33,814 bases of DNA, from positions 1-33,814 of the forward strand of contig CAIXSC010000301.1 of the NCBI GenBank assembly GCA_903921945.1, in the 5' to 3' direction. Shown here piece after piece: positions 1-8,896 of this stretch. The notes under the pieces were generated by a model that was given only the letters and a program-made list of their open reading frames with translations, was not told the origin of the DNA and made no database searches. A program made the translations under genes and the position numbers. How positions within the stretch are numbered: position 1 is the first letter of the stretch; the number at the start of each line of letters is the position of its first letter. The stretch is from an uncultured Planctomycetaceae bacterium. GTDB lineage: Bacteria; Planctomycetota; Planctomycetia; Pirellulales; Pirellulaceae.

Positions 1-132
1 CAACCTCCCTATTGCGGCTCCGACGTTGAGCGATTCGCGTGGATCGCCTAGAATCCCGGCCAATGTGGCAGAGTTCGGCCGAGAGCCGGGCGTTGCTGGG
101 AACGATCGAACCTTCGGAGAGAGAACCGAGAC

Positions 133-600
133 ATGGCGTTGGAACGGACTTTGGTGTTGCTCAAGCCGGACTGCGTTCAGCGGCGGTTGATGGGCCGGGT
201 GATCAGTCGCTTCGAGGACAAAGGCTTCAACATCGTCGCGATGAAAATGCTGCGGGTCACCCCCGAGCTCGCGAAGACCCACTACGCCGAGCACGTCGCG
301 AAACCTTTCTACCCGGCGCTCGAGTCGTTTATCACGGCTAGCCCGATCGTGGCCCTCGTGCTCGAAGGACTCGAAGCGATTCGAGTGACCCGCGAGATCC
401 TGGGCGCGACGAGCGGTCTGAAAGCGGCCGCCGGCACCATCCGAGGCGACTTTAGCGGCAGCCGCCAAATGAATCTCGTCCACGCATCGGATGGACCGGA
501 CGCGGCGGCTCGTGAAATCGCCTTGTACTTCCAGCCGGGCGAACTGCAGAGTTACGAACCGTCGCTCACCCCCTGGTTCCGCGCCTCGGACGAGGGCTAG
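133..600 (+). CDS. ndk: Nucleoside diphosphate kinase
   Basis: 155-aa ORF starting MALERTLVLLKPDCVQRRLMGRVISRFEDKGF; catalytic-His region NLVHASDGPDAAAREIALYF matches the NDK family (usual HGSD is HASD here). Confidence 0.96.
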   Translation: MALERTLVLLKPDCVQRRLMGRVISRFEDKGFNIVAMKMLRVTPELAKTHYAEHVAKPFYPALESFITASPIVALVLEGLEAIRVTREILGATSGLKAAAGTIRGDFSGSRQMNLVHASDGPDAAAREIALYFQPGELQSYEPSLTPWFRASDEG

Positions 601-602
601 CC

Positions 603-1703
603 ATGAGCGGGTCTCGAAGCAGCGAAGTTGCTCGCCGAAGCGCGTTCGTGTTGGCGGCCGGCTGCCTCGCGACCGCCGCAATCAGCGTCCCGATGGTATC
701 GCGGCTGCCGGCGCAGCCGCCGAGCCGCTTCGGAATCGGACCATCGGGAACCTCGCAGCCAGCGGCCGCTCAAGCCGGTTTCGCTCAAGCCGGTTTCGCT
801 CAGCCAGGTTTCGCTCAGCCAAGTGTCGCTCAGCCAAGTGTCGCTCAGGCCGGAACAGCCCAACCGGCGGCGGCCAACCAGCCCGCCGGGACGGTGCCGC
901 AAGGCGTCGCCTACGAGCGCGATATCGAATACGGCACGGGTGGTGGACAACCGCTGAGGCTGGACTTGGCTCGCCCCGAGCAATTGGCTCAGGCCGCTCC
1001 GTGTATCGTGGTGATCCACGGCGGCGCCTGGCGCGGTGGCGATAAGAAGGGCCACACCGATCTGATTTTCAAGTTCGCGCAGGCTGGTTACGTGGCGGTG
1101 ACGGTGCAGTACCGCTTCTGTCCGCAAAACCCGTTTCCGGCCCAGATCGAAGACGTGAAATGCGCCGTGCGGTTCCTTCGCGCACAAGCGGATCGCTTGG
1201 GCGTCGACCCGCGTCGCATCGGCGCGATCGGTTTCTCGGCTGGCGCCCACTTGGCCATGCTGCTGGGTGTCATGGGCCCGCAAGATGGACTCGAAGGCCA
1301 AGGCGGCTGGGCGGATCAAGCCAGCCAGGTCCAAGCGGTTGTCGCATTTTTCGGCCCGACCGACTTGGCGGCGGAGGACCTGCCCGCCGTCTCCAAAACG
1401 CTCGTCAAGGACTTCCTTGGTGTCGCCGCCGCGGACAATCCCCAAGCCGCAGCTCGCGCTTCCCCCGTTAGCTACGTGACTCGAGGCGACGCGCCGCTGC
1501 TGATCTTCCAGGGAACCCGCGACCCCCTAGTGCCTCATACCCAGGCCTACCGAATGGTCGAGGCGTTGACGGCGGCCGGCGTCAACGGTCGAGTCGAACT
1601 GCTGGTTAACGCAGCCCACGGCTGGAAGGGGGACGAGCTAGACCATTCGGTGGAGCAATCGTTCCGCTTTTTCGACCTGCGGCTTCGGCGACCCGCTCGA
1701 TAA
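603..1703 (+). CDS. Secreted/lipid-anchored alpha/beta hydrolase (esterase, BD-FAE-like)
   Basis: N-terminal hydrophobic segment, low-complexity AQ-rich linker, then VVIHGGAWRGGDKKGH (oxyanion HGGxW) and GFSAGAHLAML (GxSxG nucleophile elbow), C-terminal NAAHGW His. Confidence 0.88.
   Translation: MSGSRSSEVARRSAFVLAAGCLATAAISVPMVSRLPAQPPSRFGIGPSGTSQPAAAQAGFAQAGFAQPGFAQPSVAQPSVAQAGTAQPAAANQPAGTVPQGVAYERDIEYGTGGGQPLRLDLARPEQLAQAAPCIVVIHGGAWRGGDKKGHTDLIFKFAQAGYVAVTVQYRFCPQNPFPAQIEDVKCAVRFLRAQADRLGVDPRRIGAIGFSAGAHLAMLLGVMGPQDGLEGQGGWADQASQVQAVVAFFGPTDLAAEDLPAVSKTLVKDFLGVAAADNPQAAARASPVSYVTRGDAPLLIFQGTRDPLVPHTQAYRMVEALTAAGVNGRVELLVNAAHGWKGDELDHSVEQSFRFFDLRLRRPAR
768..857 (+). repeat. 15-bp tandem repeat array, six units (consensus GCTCAAGCCGGTTTC / GCTCAGCCAAGTGTC), in frame in the hydrolase linker
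   Basis: Units at 768, 783, 798, 813, 828 and 843 read directly; encode AQAGF AQAGF AQPGF AQPSV AQPSV AQAGT. Confidence 0.95.
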
Positions 1704-1808
1704 TGCAACCCGTAGGGGTTAGTTGCGGAAAACCAAAAGTTAAGGTTTGATGAAGACTGTGCGCAGGGACTGTTGGAAACCGGGACATCCTGCCACAATC
1801 CGGCTCAC

Positions 1809-1878
1809 GCTAGCTCAGCTAGCAACCGACACACCGGCGGCCGTTCGACCAAGGCGGCTCGATCGCCGATCGGTGTGT
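1809..1878. promoter_or_regulatory. Dyad-symmetry elements in the leader of the small ORF: 15-bp palindrome GCTAGCT-C-AGCTAGC (1809-1823) and inverted repeat ACACACCG (1829-1836) / CGGTGTGT (1871-1878)
   Basis: Read directly from sequence; upstream of a strong SD (AAGGAGG, ~1895) and ATG at 1911. Function unknown. Confidence 0.4.
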
Positions 1879-1910
1879 GGCGTCGGAACATTCCAAGGAG
1901 GAAATCCCGC

Positions 1911-2141
1911 ATGATGTCGGTTGAACCCGTCCGGGGCGAAATGGCGTCGCGTATCGTGGGTAAGTCCCGATTGGTCGATCCCGAGGAATTCTGCCGGCTG
2001 GTGGTCTCCATGCGGAGCCTGCGGCGCTGCGATGATCCCCAGACCGGGATGCGCGGCCTGGAAGACGAAGCGACCGGCGAAACGTTCGTGGTGGAGGACT
2101 CGCGGTTGAGCAGCTTCCTGGCGACTCGACGCCCCCGATAA
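1911..2141 (+). CDS. Small hypothetical protein (76 aa)
   Basis: ATG at 1911 preceded by AAGGAGGAAATCCCGC; protein MMSVEPVRGEMASRIVGKSRLVDPEEFCRLVVSMRSLRRCDDPQTGMRGLEDEATGETFVVEDSRLSSFLATRRPR. Confidence 0.7.
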   Translation: MMSVEPVRGEMASRIVGKSRLVDPEEFCRLVVSMRSLRRCDDPQTGMRGLEDEATGETFVVEDSRLSSFLATRRPR

Positions 2142-2347
2142 GGCCGAATCTGAAGATGTCGGCTCCGGCTCCCGGCTCAGCGAATCGTGCCAACGTATTG
2201 CGGTTGACAGTGCGAATGCGCGGTGCGGATCAATCGTGCCCTTGATGGTGCTGCCGGCAGCGCTCGCAACTGGGTTGTCAACGCCGCTTGAAGAGAAGCA
2301 CTGTCTAAAACACGGCGAAACCAAAGCCACCGAGACTGGGATTGGAC

Positions 2348-3553
2348 ATGCTCGCGGAAGTGATTTCGATCGGGGATGAACTGACCAGCGGACAGCGGTT
2401 GGATACGAACAGCCAGTGGCTCGCGGAGCGTTTGGGCGAGTTAGGCGTCACGACCCTTTACCATACGACGGTCGGAGACGACTTGGCCGCGAATGTACGC
2501 GTGTTTCGCGAAGCGGTTGAGCGAGCCGACCTGATCGTCGCAACTGGCGGACTCGGGCCAACCGCGGATGATCTGACGCGGGAAGCGGTGGCTCAGACGG
2601 CGGGGGTCGAGTTGGAATTGGATCCGGCGTCGCTGGACCACATCCACAAGTTGTTTGAGCGGCGGAAAAGAACGATGCCGCCGGCGAATCGGGTTCAAGC
2701 GTTGTTTCCCCGAGGCAGTCGCGTGGTGCCGAATCCGCATGGGACTGCGCCAGGAATCGATTTGTCGATACCGCGACCAGGACGATCGGACGCGCGGATT
2801 TTCTGCCTTCCCGGCGTGCCGGCGGAAATGCGCGAGATGTGGACCGCCAGCGTGGCGCCGGCCATTGAAGTCGCTTTCGGGCCGGAACGCCAAGTGATCC
2901 GCCATTACCGGATCAAATGCTTTGGCGTGGGCGAAAGCGATCTCGAGCAGATGTTGCCGGACTTGATACGTCGCGGCCGCGATCCGATCGTGGGCATCAC
3001 GGTCAGCAAGGCGACGATCACCCTGCGGATCACGGCAGTGGCCGAGTCGGAAGCGGCCTGCCGCGACAAGATGGCGCCGACGATCGCGACGATTCACGAA
3101 TGCCTTGGCGAACTGGTGTTCGGGGAGGAAGACGACGAATTGCAACATGTCGTCTGCCGGCAATTGGCAGCGGCGCGGGCCACGGTCGCCAGTCGGGAAG
3201 CCGGCACTCGCGGGTTGCTCGCCTGGCTGCTCGGCGAAGCATCGACCGCGTCTTTTCGTCCGTTTGTCGGCGGAATCGTGACGACCGAGACGATGGCGTC
3301 TGGCGCCGCGGATGTCGGCGAATGGGCGGAGCAAGCACGGCGGCAGTTCACGGCGGATTACGGGTTGGCGGTCGGTCCGCTCGATGCGGACGATGTCGAC
3401 ATCGCCGTGGCGTCCGCGACCGGGGTTGAGCGGATTCGCTTCGCGCGGGCGGGCCATCCCGACATCGTGGTGCCACGCACCGCGAAGCAGGCGCTGAATG
3501 CTCTTCGGCTTGTGCTGCGTCGCCGCCACGACCACACGGATCGATCGCGATAA
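2348..3553 (+). CDS. cinA: CinA-like protein (MoCF-binding/pyrophosphatase-like N-terminal domain, divergent C-terminal amidase-like domain)
   Basis: AEVISIGDELTSGQRLDTNSQWLAERLGELG, VATGGLGPTADDLTREAVA and FCLPGVPAEMREMW match the CinA N-domain. ORF track starts at TTG 2342; ATG at 2348 is likelier. Confidence 0.85.
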   Translation: MLAEVISIGDELTSGQRLDTNSQWLAERLGELGVTTLYHTTVGDDLAANVRVFREAVERADLIVATGGLGPTADDLTREAVAQTAGVELELDPASLDHIHKLFERRKRTMPPANRVQALFPRGSRVVPNPHGTAPGIDLSIPRPGRSDARIFCLPGVPAEMREMWTASVAPAIEVAFGPERQVIRHYRIKCFGVGESDLEQMLPDLIRRGRDPIVGITVSKATITLRITAVAESEAACRDKMAPTIATIHECLGELVFGEEDDELQHVVCRQLAAARATVASREAGTRGLLAWLLGEASTASFRPFVGGIVTTETMASGAADVGEWAEQARRQFTADYGLAVGPLDADDVDIAVASATGVERIRFARAGHPDIVVPRTAKQALNALRLVLRRRHDHTDRSR

Positions 3554-3590
3554 AAATGGGCCGGGATCCGATCTCGTCAGATCCCGGCCC
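3552..3590 (-). terminator. Intrinsic terminator for the sigma-factor gene: GGGCCGGGATC (11-bp arms) hairpin, followed on the minus strand by ATTTTTA
   Basis: GGGCCGGGATC at 3558-3568 and its reverse complement GATCCCGGCCC at 3580-3590; AAAAA at 3552-3556 on + is a U-tract on -. Lies between convergent genes and overlaps the sigma stop codon. Confidence 0.75.
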
Positions 3591-4158
3591 CTAAGGCGCT
3601 AGCAACTTCCACTGCCGCCGCGAGTCGCTTCCGCGCGTCGAACAGCCGTCGCTTGATCGTGCCGAGAGGCGCGTCAAACGCCTCCGACATCTCCATCAGC
3701 GACTGTCCGTGGACATAAAACGCCACGAGCGTTTGCCGATCCAAATCCTTCAATTGGTCCAGGCCGGCACGGACCTGCTGGCGGGACTCCGTCGCCATGA
3801 TGTTCTCCAACGGCGACGCATGGTCCCGTCCCACGACATCGAGCATTTCGTTGTTGGCCGTGGCCATTGGACGGCGTCGCGCGATGCGGTTGATACTCAA
3901 CCGCGTCGCGATGGTGCGCAACCAGCCGCCGAAGGCGGCCGTCTCCCGCAGCGACGTCAACTTCCGCATCGCCTGCAGGAAGACGTCCTGGCACAGTTCC
4001 TGGGCCTCGGCGTCGTTGTTGGTCCGGCGTCGACAAAACGCCAGCAACTGGCCGTGGAACCGCTGATAAAGTTCTCCGAACGCGTCGCGGTCACCCTCCC
4101 GGGCGGACTGGACAAGCTGCTCGACTTCGGAACGGACGGATACGAGGGGGCTAGTCAT
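3577..4158 (-). CDS. ECF-type RNA polymerase sigma factor (sigma-70 family)
   Basis: 193 aa: DAFGELYQRFHGQLLAFCRRRTNNDAEAQELCQDVFLQAMRKL (sigma2) and SLMEMSEAFDAPLGTIKRRLFDARKRL (sigma4). Confidence 0.9.
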   Translation of the reverse strand: MTSPLVSVRSEVEQLVQSAREGDRDAFGELYQRFHGQLLAFCRRRTNNDAEAQELCQDVFLQAMRKLTSLRETAAFGGWLRTIATRLSINRIARRRPMATANNEMLDVVGRDHASPLENIMATESRQQVRAGLDQLKDLDRQTLVAFYVHGQSLMEMSEAFDAPLGTIKRRLFDARKRLAAAVEVASALGAGI

Positions 4159-4272
4159 TGCGGGTCGCTTTCGTGATCGGGGTTTCTGGGAGGCGGCGAG
4201 TCCCTACCAAGAAAACGCTGGCGGGACTGGAATCTTGCGTGCGAAACTTCGTTTTTTTCCGGGCGAGTTGTC

Positions 4273-4309
4273 GGCTGCCTACGGAGAGTTCATCTCCAAA
4301 GCGGCAGCC
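4273..4309. other. Nested inverted repeats (GGCTGCC/GGCAGCC outer, GGAGA/TCTCC inner): possible structured RNA element
   Basis: Outer arms 4273-4279 and 4303-4309, inner arms 4283-4287 and 4293-4297, loop GTTCA. Lies in the divergent non-coding region upstream of the sigma factor. Confidence 0.35.
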
Positions 4310-4815
4310 AACCGGACACGCTTGCGGCGAAAATCTCGATATTTTTTTCGGGACGAGCCCCGAAGCCCTCGCAGGGGCCCCGTGGCGGCTCTCCGAAAAA
4401 CTACCGGTTTTCGAGGACGATCCTGGACGGTTTTTGAACGCCGCTTGCGACAGGATGTGCCAGCTTGTGGACGCCTTGATCAAGGCACACAAACCGCTTC
4501 GATTCCTGGAAAAGCGCGCGTTCATCCGTCCTTCTGTCCGCCGAGGCGACAGCGGGAACCGTGGCTATGGCGGACAGGGTCGCGAGTTCCGCGGCGGGAG
4601 TTCTTGGCGAATCCCATCGCGAACGGCCGCGAGCATGTTCCGACACATCGTTCCACAGCGTTGCCCACGCCCTTGCGGGCGTCGGACGCGAAGTGTTTGG
4701 AGCTACGCCCCAGGGGGTTGCGCCCTCACTCGAGCACTTCGCATAACCGACCGAGTAGCCTGCGGCGACTAGATTGCTTGCGATAGCGTTAACGAGTTTT
4801 GACACGGCACACCCC

Positions 4816-4833
4816 CTGCGTGGCTCCACGCAG
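4816..4833. promoter_or_regulatory. 18-bp palindrome CTGCGTGGCTCCACGCAG (operator-like or hairpin)
   Basis: CTGCGTGG-CT-CCACGCAG read directly; a TTGACA hexamer is at 4799-4804; no adjacent T-run on either strand, so not a typical terminator. Confidence 0.4.
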
Positions 4834-5127
4834 ATTGAGAGAACCCGATCGATCACGAATCCTGCCCAACGAGCAGGACAATGCGGCGGTCATGAAACGC
4901 CCCGCCGCCGCCAACGATCCCATCAAAACACCCACCCCAGCAGGGTGTGAATCCTCAGTGGAATCGCTCGCGGTATGATACGTAAGACGACGCATCGAGG
5001 CAAAAGGTTCGCGGAGGGAGAAAGATTTCCCGCGATTTCCGGCGCTGCGCGGTAGAACCGCCCGGAACAAGCGGCGCCGCCCGCGCGAACGTAATGTCGT
5101 AAAGCCATTCCCAGAATAGGTTTCGAT

Positions 5128-6504
5128 GTGGACAACGAGTTCTCGGATAGGCCGCGTATGGTGACTTCCGAAGAGATCAAAGCCGCCGCTCGGGAACTGG
5201 GGTTTTCGCTGACGGGCATCTGTCAAGCCGCGATCGCTCCCGGTTTCGACTGCCTCGCGGATTGGCTTGCGGCAGGATACGCGGGCGAAATGTCGTATCT
5301 GGCCAGCCGCTATGACGCCTATGCCCATCCCCGCCATGTGCTCGATGGCGTACGCACCCTCGTGATGCTCGGCTGGGAATACCGTGTGGATGAACCGATC
5401 CTGCCGGAGGCTGGTCAAGGTCGGGTGTCGCGATACGCTTGGAGCGATCGGGACTATCACGAGGTTATCCGGGAACGGCTCAACCTGTTGGCGACCCGTC
5501 TCGCCACGCTCGCCCCCGGTTGCCGCGTTCGGGGCGTCGTCGATACGGCTCCGCTGCTCGAACGCGAATTCGCTCAACTGGCTGGACTTGGCTGGATTGG
5601 CAAAAACACGCTGCTCATCCATCGGGAGGTTGGCAGTTGGTTCTTCCTCGCCGCCTTGCTCACCGATCTCCCCCTGACGCCCGACGTCCCCTGGGAGTCG
5701 GATCACTGCGGCAGTTGCCGCGCCTGCTTGGACGCCTGTCCGACGCAAGCCTTTCCGGCGCCGTACGTGCTCGACGCGTCGCGGTGCGTCAGTTACTTGA
5801 CGATTGAACATCGCGAGCCGGTTCCACCGTCGCTCCGCGCTGGCCTGGGCAATTGGCTGTTCGGCTGCGACATCTGCCAGGAGGTTTGCCCATGGAATCA
5901 ACATGCGGCGCGACGCCGGTCGAATGCGTCGTTCGAGCCGGCCGTGGCGGCTGACACATCACAGCCAGCACGCCCCTGGAACACGTTTCGGCCGCGTTCG
6001 GACGCGAATCCGATGGACTTGATCGGGCTGTTTCACGCCGACGAGGCCACGATGCGAGCTCGTTTTCGCCACACGCCGCTTTGGCGTGCGAAACGCCGCG
6101 GCCTGCTGCGCAACGCGGCTTATGTGCTGGGAAACCAGCGAGTCCCGCAGGCGGTCGACGCCCTGCTCGGCGGACTGGAAGACGCCGAGCCCTTGGTTCG
6201 TGGCGCGTGCGCTTGGGCGCTAGGACAGTTTCTCGCCCCAAACCGGCCCTCATCCGCCTTGCTGTCCTCCGTGCCATCTTCCCTACCATCCTCCGCAGCA
6301 TCCTCTCGGCCGAACGCTGAGCCAAACGCTGGGCCGAACCCCGGGCCAAACGCTGGGCCAAACGCTGGGCCGAATTCGGTGCCGGCCTTAGTGCCATGGC
6401 CGTCGAACCTTGGCGAGCGTTTGGCGGCGAGACTGGCGGTTGAACAGGATGCGGCGGTGCGAAACGAGTTAGCGTTGGCGTTGGGGGCCCCATGGAGCGG
6501 TTGA
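5128..6504 (+). CDS. queG: Epoxyqueuosine reductase QueG with C-terminal HEAT-like segment
   Basis: LGWIGKNTLLIHREVGSWFFLAALLTDLPL, two 4Fe-4S motifs CGSCRACLDACPTQAF and CDICQEVCPWNQ. GTG start at 5128 or ATG at 5158. Confidence 0.94.
   Translation: MDNEFSDRPRMVTSEEIKAAARELGFSLTGICQAAIAPGFDCLADWLAAGYAGEMSYLASRYDAYAHPRHVLDGVRTLVMLGWEYRVDEPILPEAGQGRVSRYAWSDRDYHEVIRERLNLLATRLATLAPGCRVRGVVDTAPLLEREFAQLAGLGWIGKNTLLIHREVGSWFFLAALLTDLPLTPDVPWESDHCGSCRACLDACPTQAFPAPYVLDASRCVSYLTIEHREPVPPSLRAGLGNWLFGCDICQEVCPWNQHAARRRSNASFEPAVAADTSQPARPWNTFRPRSDANPMDLIGLFHADEATMRARFRHTPLWRAKRRGLLRNAAYVLGNQRVPQAVDALLGGLEDAEPLVRGACAWALGQFLAPNRPSSALLSSVPSSLPSSAASSRPNAEPNAGPNPGPNAGPNAGPNSVPALVPWPSNLGERLAARLAVEQDAAVRNELALALGAPWSG
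6310..6381 (+). repeat. 12-bp tandem repeat, six units (consensus CCAAACGCTGGG), in frame in queG
   Basis: Units at 6310, 6322, 6334, 6346, 6358 and 6370 encode PNAE PNAG PNPG PNAG PNAG PNSV. Confidence 0.95.
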
Positions 6505-6620
6505 CGTCGTGTTACGAATCCGACATTCCGTCCCGCAATTCGCCTGCCCTGGTTTAGCCTGATAGAGTTTCCCTAGGAGGGACCGCGTTCCCTTCCGAAC
6601 CGTCGAGGAGGACGCGTGCC

Positions 6621-7292
6621 ATGGTATTGCTGGTGGTTGAAGACGAACAGGGTTTGGGCAAGTCGTTGACGCAAGGATTGACCGAGGCCGGTCATGACTG
6701 CACGTGGGTCAGAAGCGGCGCGGAGGGGTTGCGGCTGGCATCCTCCCGGCCGTTCGATGTCGTGTTGCTCGACCTGATGCTGCCCGATCTCTCGGGCCTG
6801 GACGTCGTGCGTGGCCTCCGTTCGGCCGGCTCGAGAACCGCCGTGATCATGTTGACAGCGCTCGGCGCGGTCGAGGATCGCGTCGCGGGGCTCGAAGCGG
6901 GAGCCGACGACTACATGGTCAAGCCGTTCGCGTTCGCGGAGCTGCTGGCCCGGTTGACGGCGGTCGGTCGCCGCGCCCTCAAGCGGCCCTCTTCCGAAGT
7001 TACCGTGGGACCGCTGCGACTTGATCTGACCAACCGCCGCGTCACTCGCGAAGATCGGGACATCGATTTGACGCCGACCGAGTTCAGTTTGCTGGAGTTC
7101 CTCATGCGCTACGCGGGCCAAGTGGTGACTCGCAAAATGCTTTGCGAACATTTGTGGGACGCGGACTGGGAAGGTGTCACGAACGTGATCGAAGTCCACA
7201 TCAATCGGCTACGTAGCAAAGTGGACAAGGGGTTCGCCGAACCGCTGATCCAGACTGTGCGGGGACGAGGCTATGCCCTCCGGACTGGTTAA
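6621..7292 (+). CDS. Two-component response regulator, OmpR/PhoB family
   Basis: Receiver domain (LLVVEDEQGLGKSL, DVVLLDLMLPDLSGLDVV, MLTALGAVEDRVAGLEAGADDYMVKPFAFAELLAR) and winged-helix Trans_reg_C (LTPTEFSLLEFLMRYAGQVVTRKML...VHINRLRSKVDKGF). Confidence 0.96.
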   Translation: MVLLVVEDEQGLGKSLTQGLTEAGHDCTWVRSGAEGLRLASSRPFDVVLLDLMLPDLSGLDVVRGLRSAGSRTAVIMLTALGAVEDRVAGLEAGADDYMVKPFAFAELLARLTAVGRRALKRPSSEVTVGPLRLDLTNRRVTREDRDIDLTPTEFSLLEFLMRYAGQVVTRKMLCEHLWDADWEGVTNVIEVHINRLRSKVDKGFAEPLIQTVRGRGYALRTG

Positions 7293-8766
7293 GCACGCGG
7301 TCGGATCATTCCGCTTGCGACTGATGGTGTGGAACGCATTGGGAGTAGCGGTGGTGGGGCTGGCCACCACGATCACCTTGCGGTTCCTGCTCGCGGCGGC
7401 GCTTCTCGCGGACCTCGACGCGGTCCTGAAGCAGGACGCCCAGGAAATCCTGCTCGACATGCAGGCGAAGTATCCCCACGATTCGAGAGCGTTTTTCGAC
7501 GACTTGGAAAGAAAGGCGCAGGCCCACGAACTCTTCGGCTGGTACGTTCGGCTCATCGATCATCGTGGTCGCCAGATTTGGGCCAACCCGCATGCGCCGC
7601 CGCAATCGCCATGGACGCCCAACGAGGTCGGCATGCGGGTGGCGGATAAAAACGGCTACCGCGTGGTCCAGTTCGCGTTTAAGGGGCCGGTTGACCGGCA
7701 TTTCACGACGGTTCGCGTTGGGTCGTCCCTCGGCCCCATGGCGCGGGCCAGGGCGCGATTCGACCGCATGGCGTTCCTGATTTCGCTCGGAGTCCTGGCG
7801 GTGTCACCCGCCGTCGGCTACTGGCTTGGCAGTTCCATGATCCGGCCACTGACCGAATTGACGCGGCGCGCGGACGAACTCCAGCCCAACCGGCTTGCCA
7901 CCCCGCTACCGCTTCGCGGCGTGAGCGATGAACTCGATCTCCTGTCCCTAACCATCAACCGGCTCCTGGAGCGGCTCGCTCGGTACGTAGGCGAGCGGCA
8001 AGATTATCTATCGAATGCGGCTCATGAGCTGCGAACGCCGCTGGCGGCTCTACGCAGCACGATTGAAGTCACCTTGGACCGCGACCGCACGGCACTCGAG
8101 TACCAGGAAGTGCTCGTTAGGTTGATGGAGGAATCCGAGTCACTCGAGTCATTGGTGCGGCAACTACTGCTGCTTGCCGAATCCGAATCGCCGCGCCAGC
8201 CTGTCATCCGGGAAACCTTGGACTGGTGCGAGATCGCCCGGATGGCGGCGGCGATGTTCGAGGCGGCGGCCGAGGTCAAGGGGATTCGGTTGCAAACCCA
8301 GATCGACGCGCGAATGCTGGTCCAGGCTAATTCCCATCACCTGCGTCAAGTCGTCAACAACCTGCTCGACAACGCGGTCAAGTACACACCTGCGGGCGGA
8401 GTGGTTCGCATGACGCTGCGCCGCGTCGAATCGCCAACCAGCCTTGACTCGGGTCACGGGGTGGACGGAGTCCGGGATTATCCTTCCGAGTCCGCAAGCG
8501 AAAGCCGGCCCCACCTCCATGGTTGGGGGGAACTGATCGTCGCCGACACGGGCATTGGCATCGATGGCGCCGATGTGCCGAGGGTTTTCGAGCGGTTCTT
8601 TCGCGCCGACCGAGCCCGACAGCGAGACGCCGGTTCGGGCGGTTCGGGGCTCGGTTTGAGCATTTGCCAGTCCATCGTGCTCGCCCATGGCGGCACAATC
8701 CACCTGCGGAGCCAACTTGGCCAGGGAACGACCGTCACCGTGCAGTTGCCGCTCAGCGTGTCTTGA
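7273..8766 (+). CDS. Sensor histidine kinase (HAMP, HisKA, HATPase)
   Basis: LSNAAHELRTPLAALRSTIE H-box, LRQVVNNLLDNAVKYTP N-box, VADTGIGID, GGSGLGLSICQSIVLAHGG. Overlaps the response-regulator stop by 20 bp. Confidence 0.95.
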   Translation: MPSGLVKHAVGSFRLRLMVWNALGVAVVGLATTITLRFLLAAALLADLDAVLKQDAQEILLDMQAKYPHDSRAFFDDLERKAQAHELFGWYVRLIDHRGRQIWANPHAPPQSPWTPNEVGMRVADKNGYRVVQFAFKGPVDRHFTTVRVGSSLGPMARARARFDRMAFLISLGVLAVSPAVGYWLGSSMIRPLTELTRRADELQPNRLATPLPLRGVSDELDLLSLTINRLLERLARYVGERQDYLSNAAHELRTPLAALRSTIEVTLDRDRTALEYQEVLVRLMEESESLESLVRQLLLLAESESPRQPVIRETLDWCEIARMAAAMFEAAAEVKGIRLQTQIDARMLVQANSHHLRQVVNNLLDNAVKYTPAGGVVRMTLRRVESPTSLDSGHGVDGVRDYPSESASESRPHLHGWGELIVADTGIGIDGADVPRVFERFFRADRARQRDAGSGGSGLGLSICQSIVLAHGGTIHLRSQLGQGTTVTVQLPLSVS

Positions 8767-8896
8767 CCCATCCGACCGCCGCGCCTAAACTGCGAAGGCA
8801 TCGAGGTTTGAGGCCGTCCGCGCGGTGTTCGTCGTTCCCGCTCACGGCGCCCGCCACTCCTTTAGTACCGGCCCTTTGCGAGAAAGGTCGCCCACC

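Noticed and set aside
1705-1726. GCAACC...AGTTGC hairpin after the hydrolase gene as a terminator
   Set aside because: Short stem and no T-tract; too weak to call.
2204-2234. TTGACA at 2204 as a cinA promoter
   Set aside because: No convincing -10 element at the expected spacing; a hexamer match alone is not enough.
4158-4856. Candidate ORFs in the sigma/queG gap (4158-4772 +, 4235-4786 +, 4401-4856 -, 4151-4525 -)
   Set aside because: Mutually overlapping in several frames with no recognisable motif. 4401-4856 (-) is the least implausible but unsupported without conservation data.
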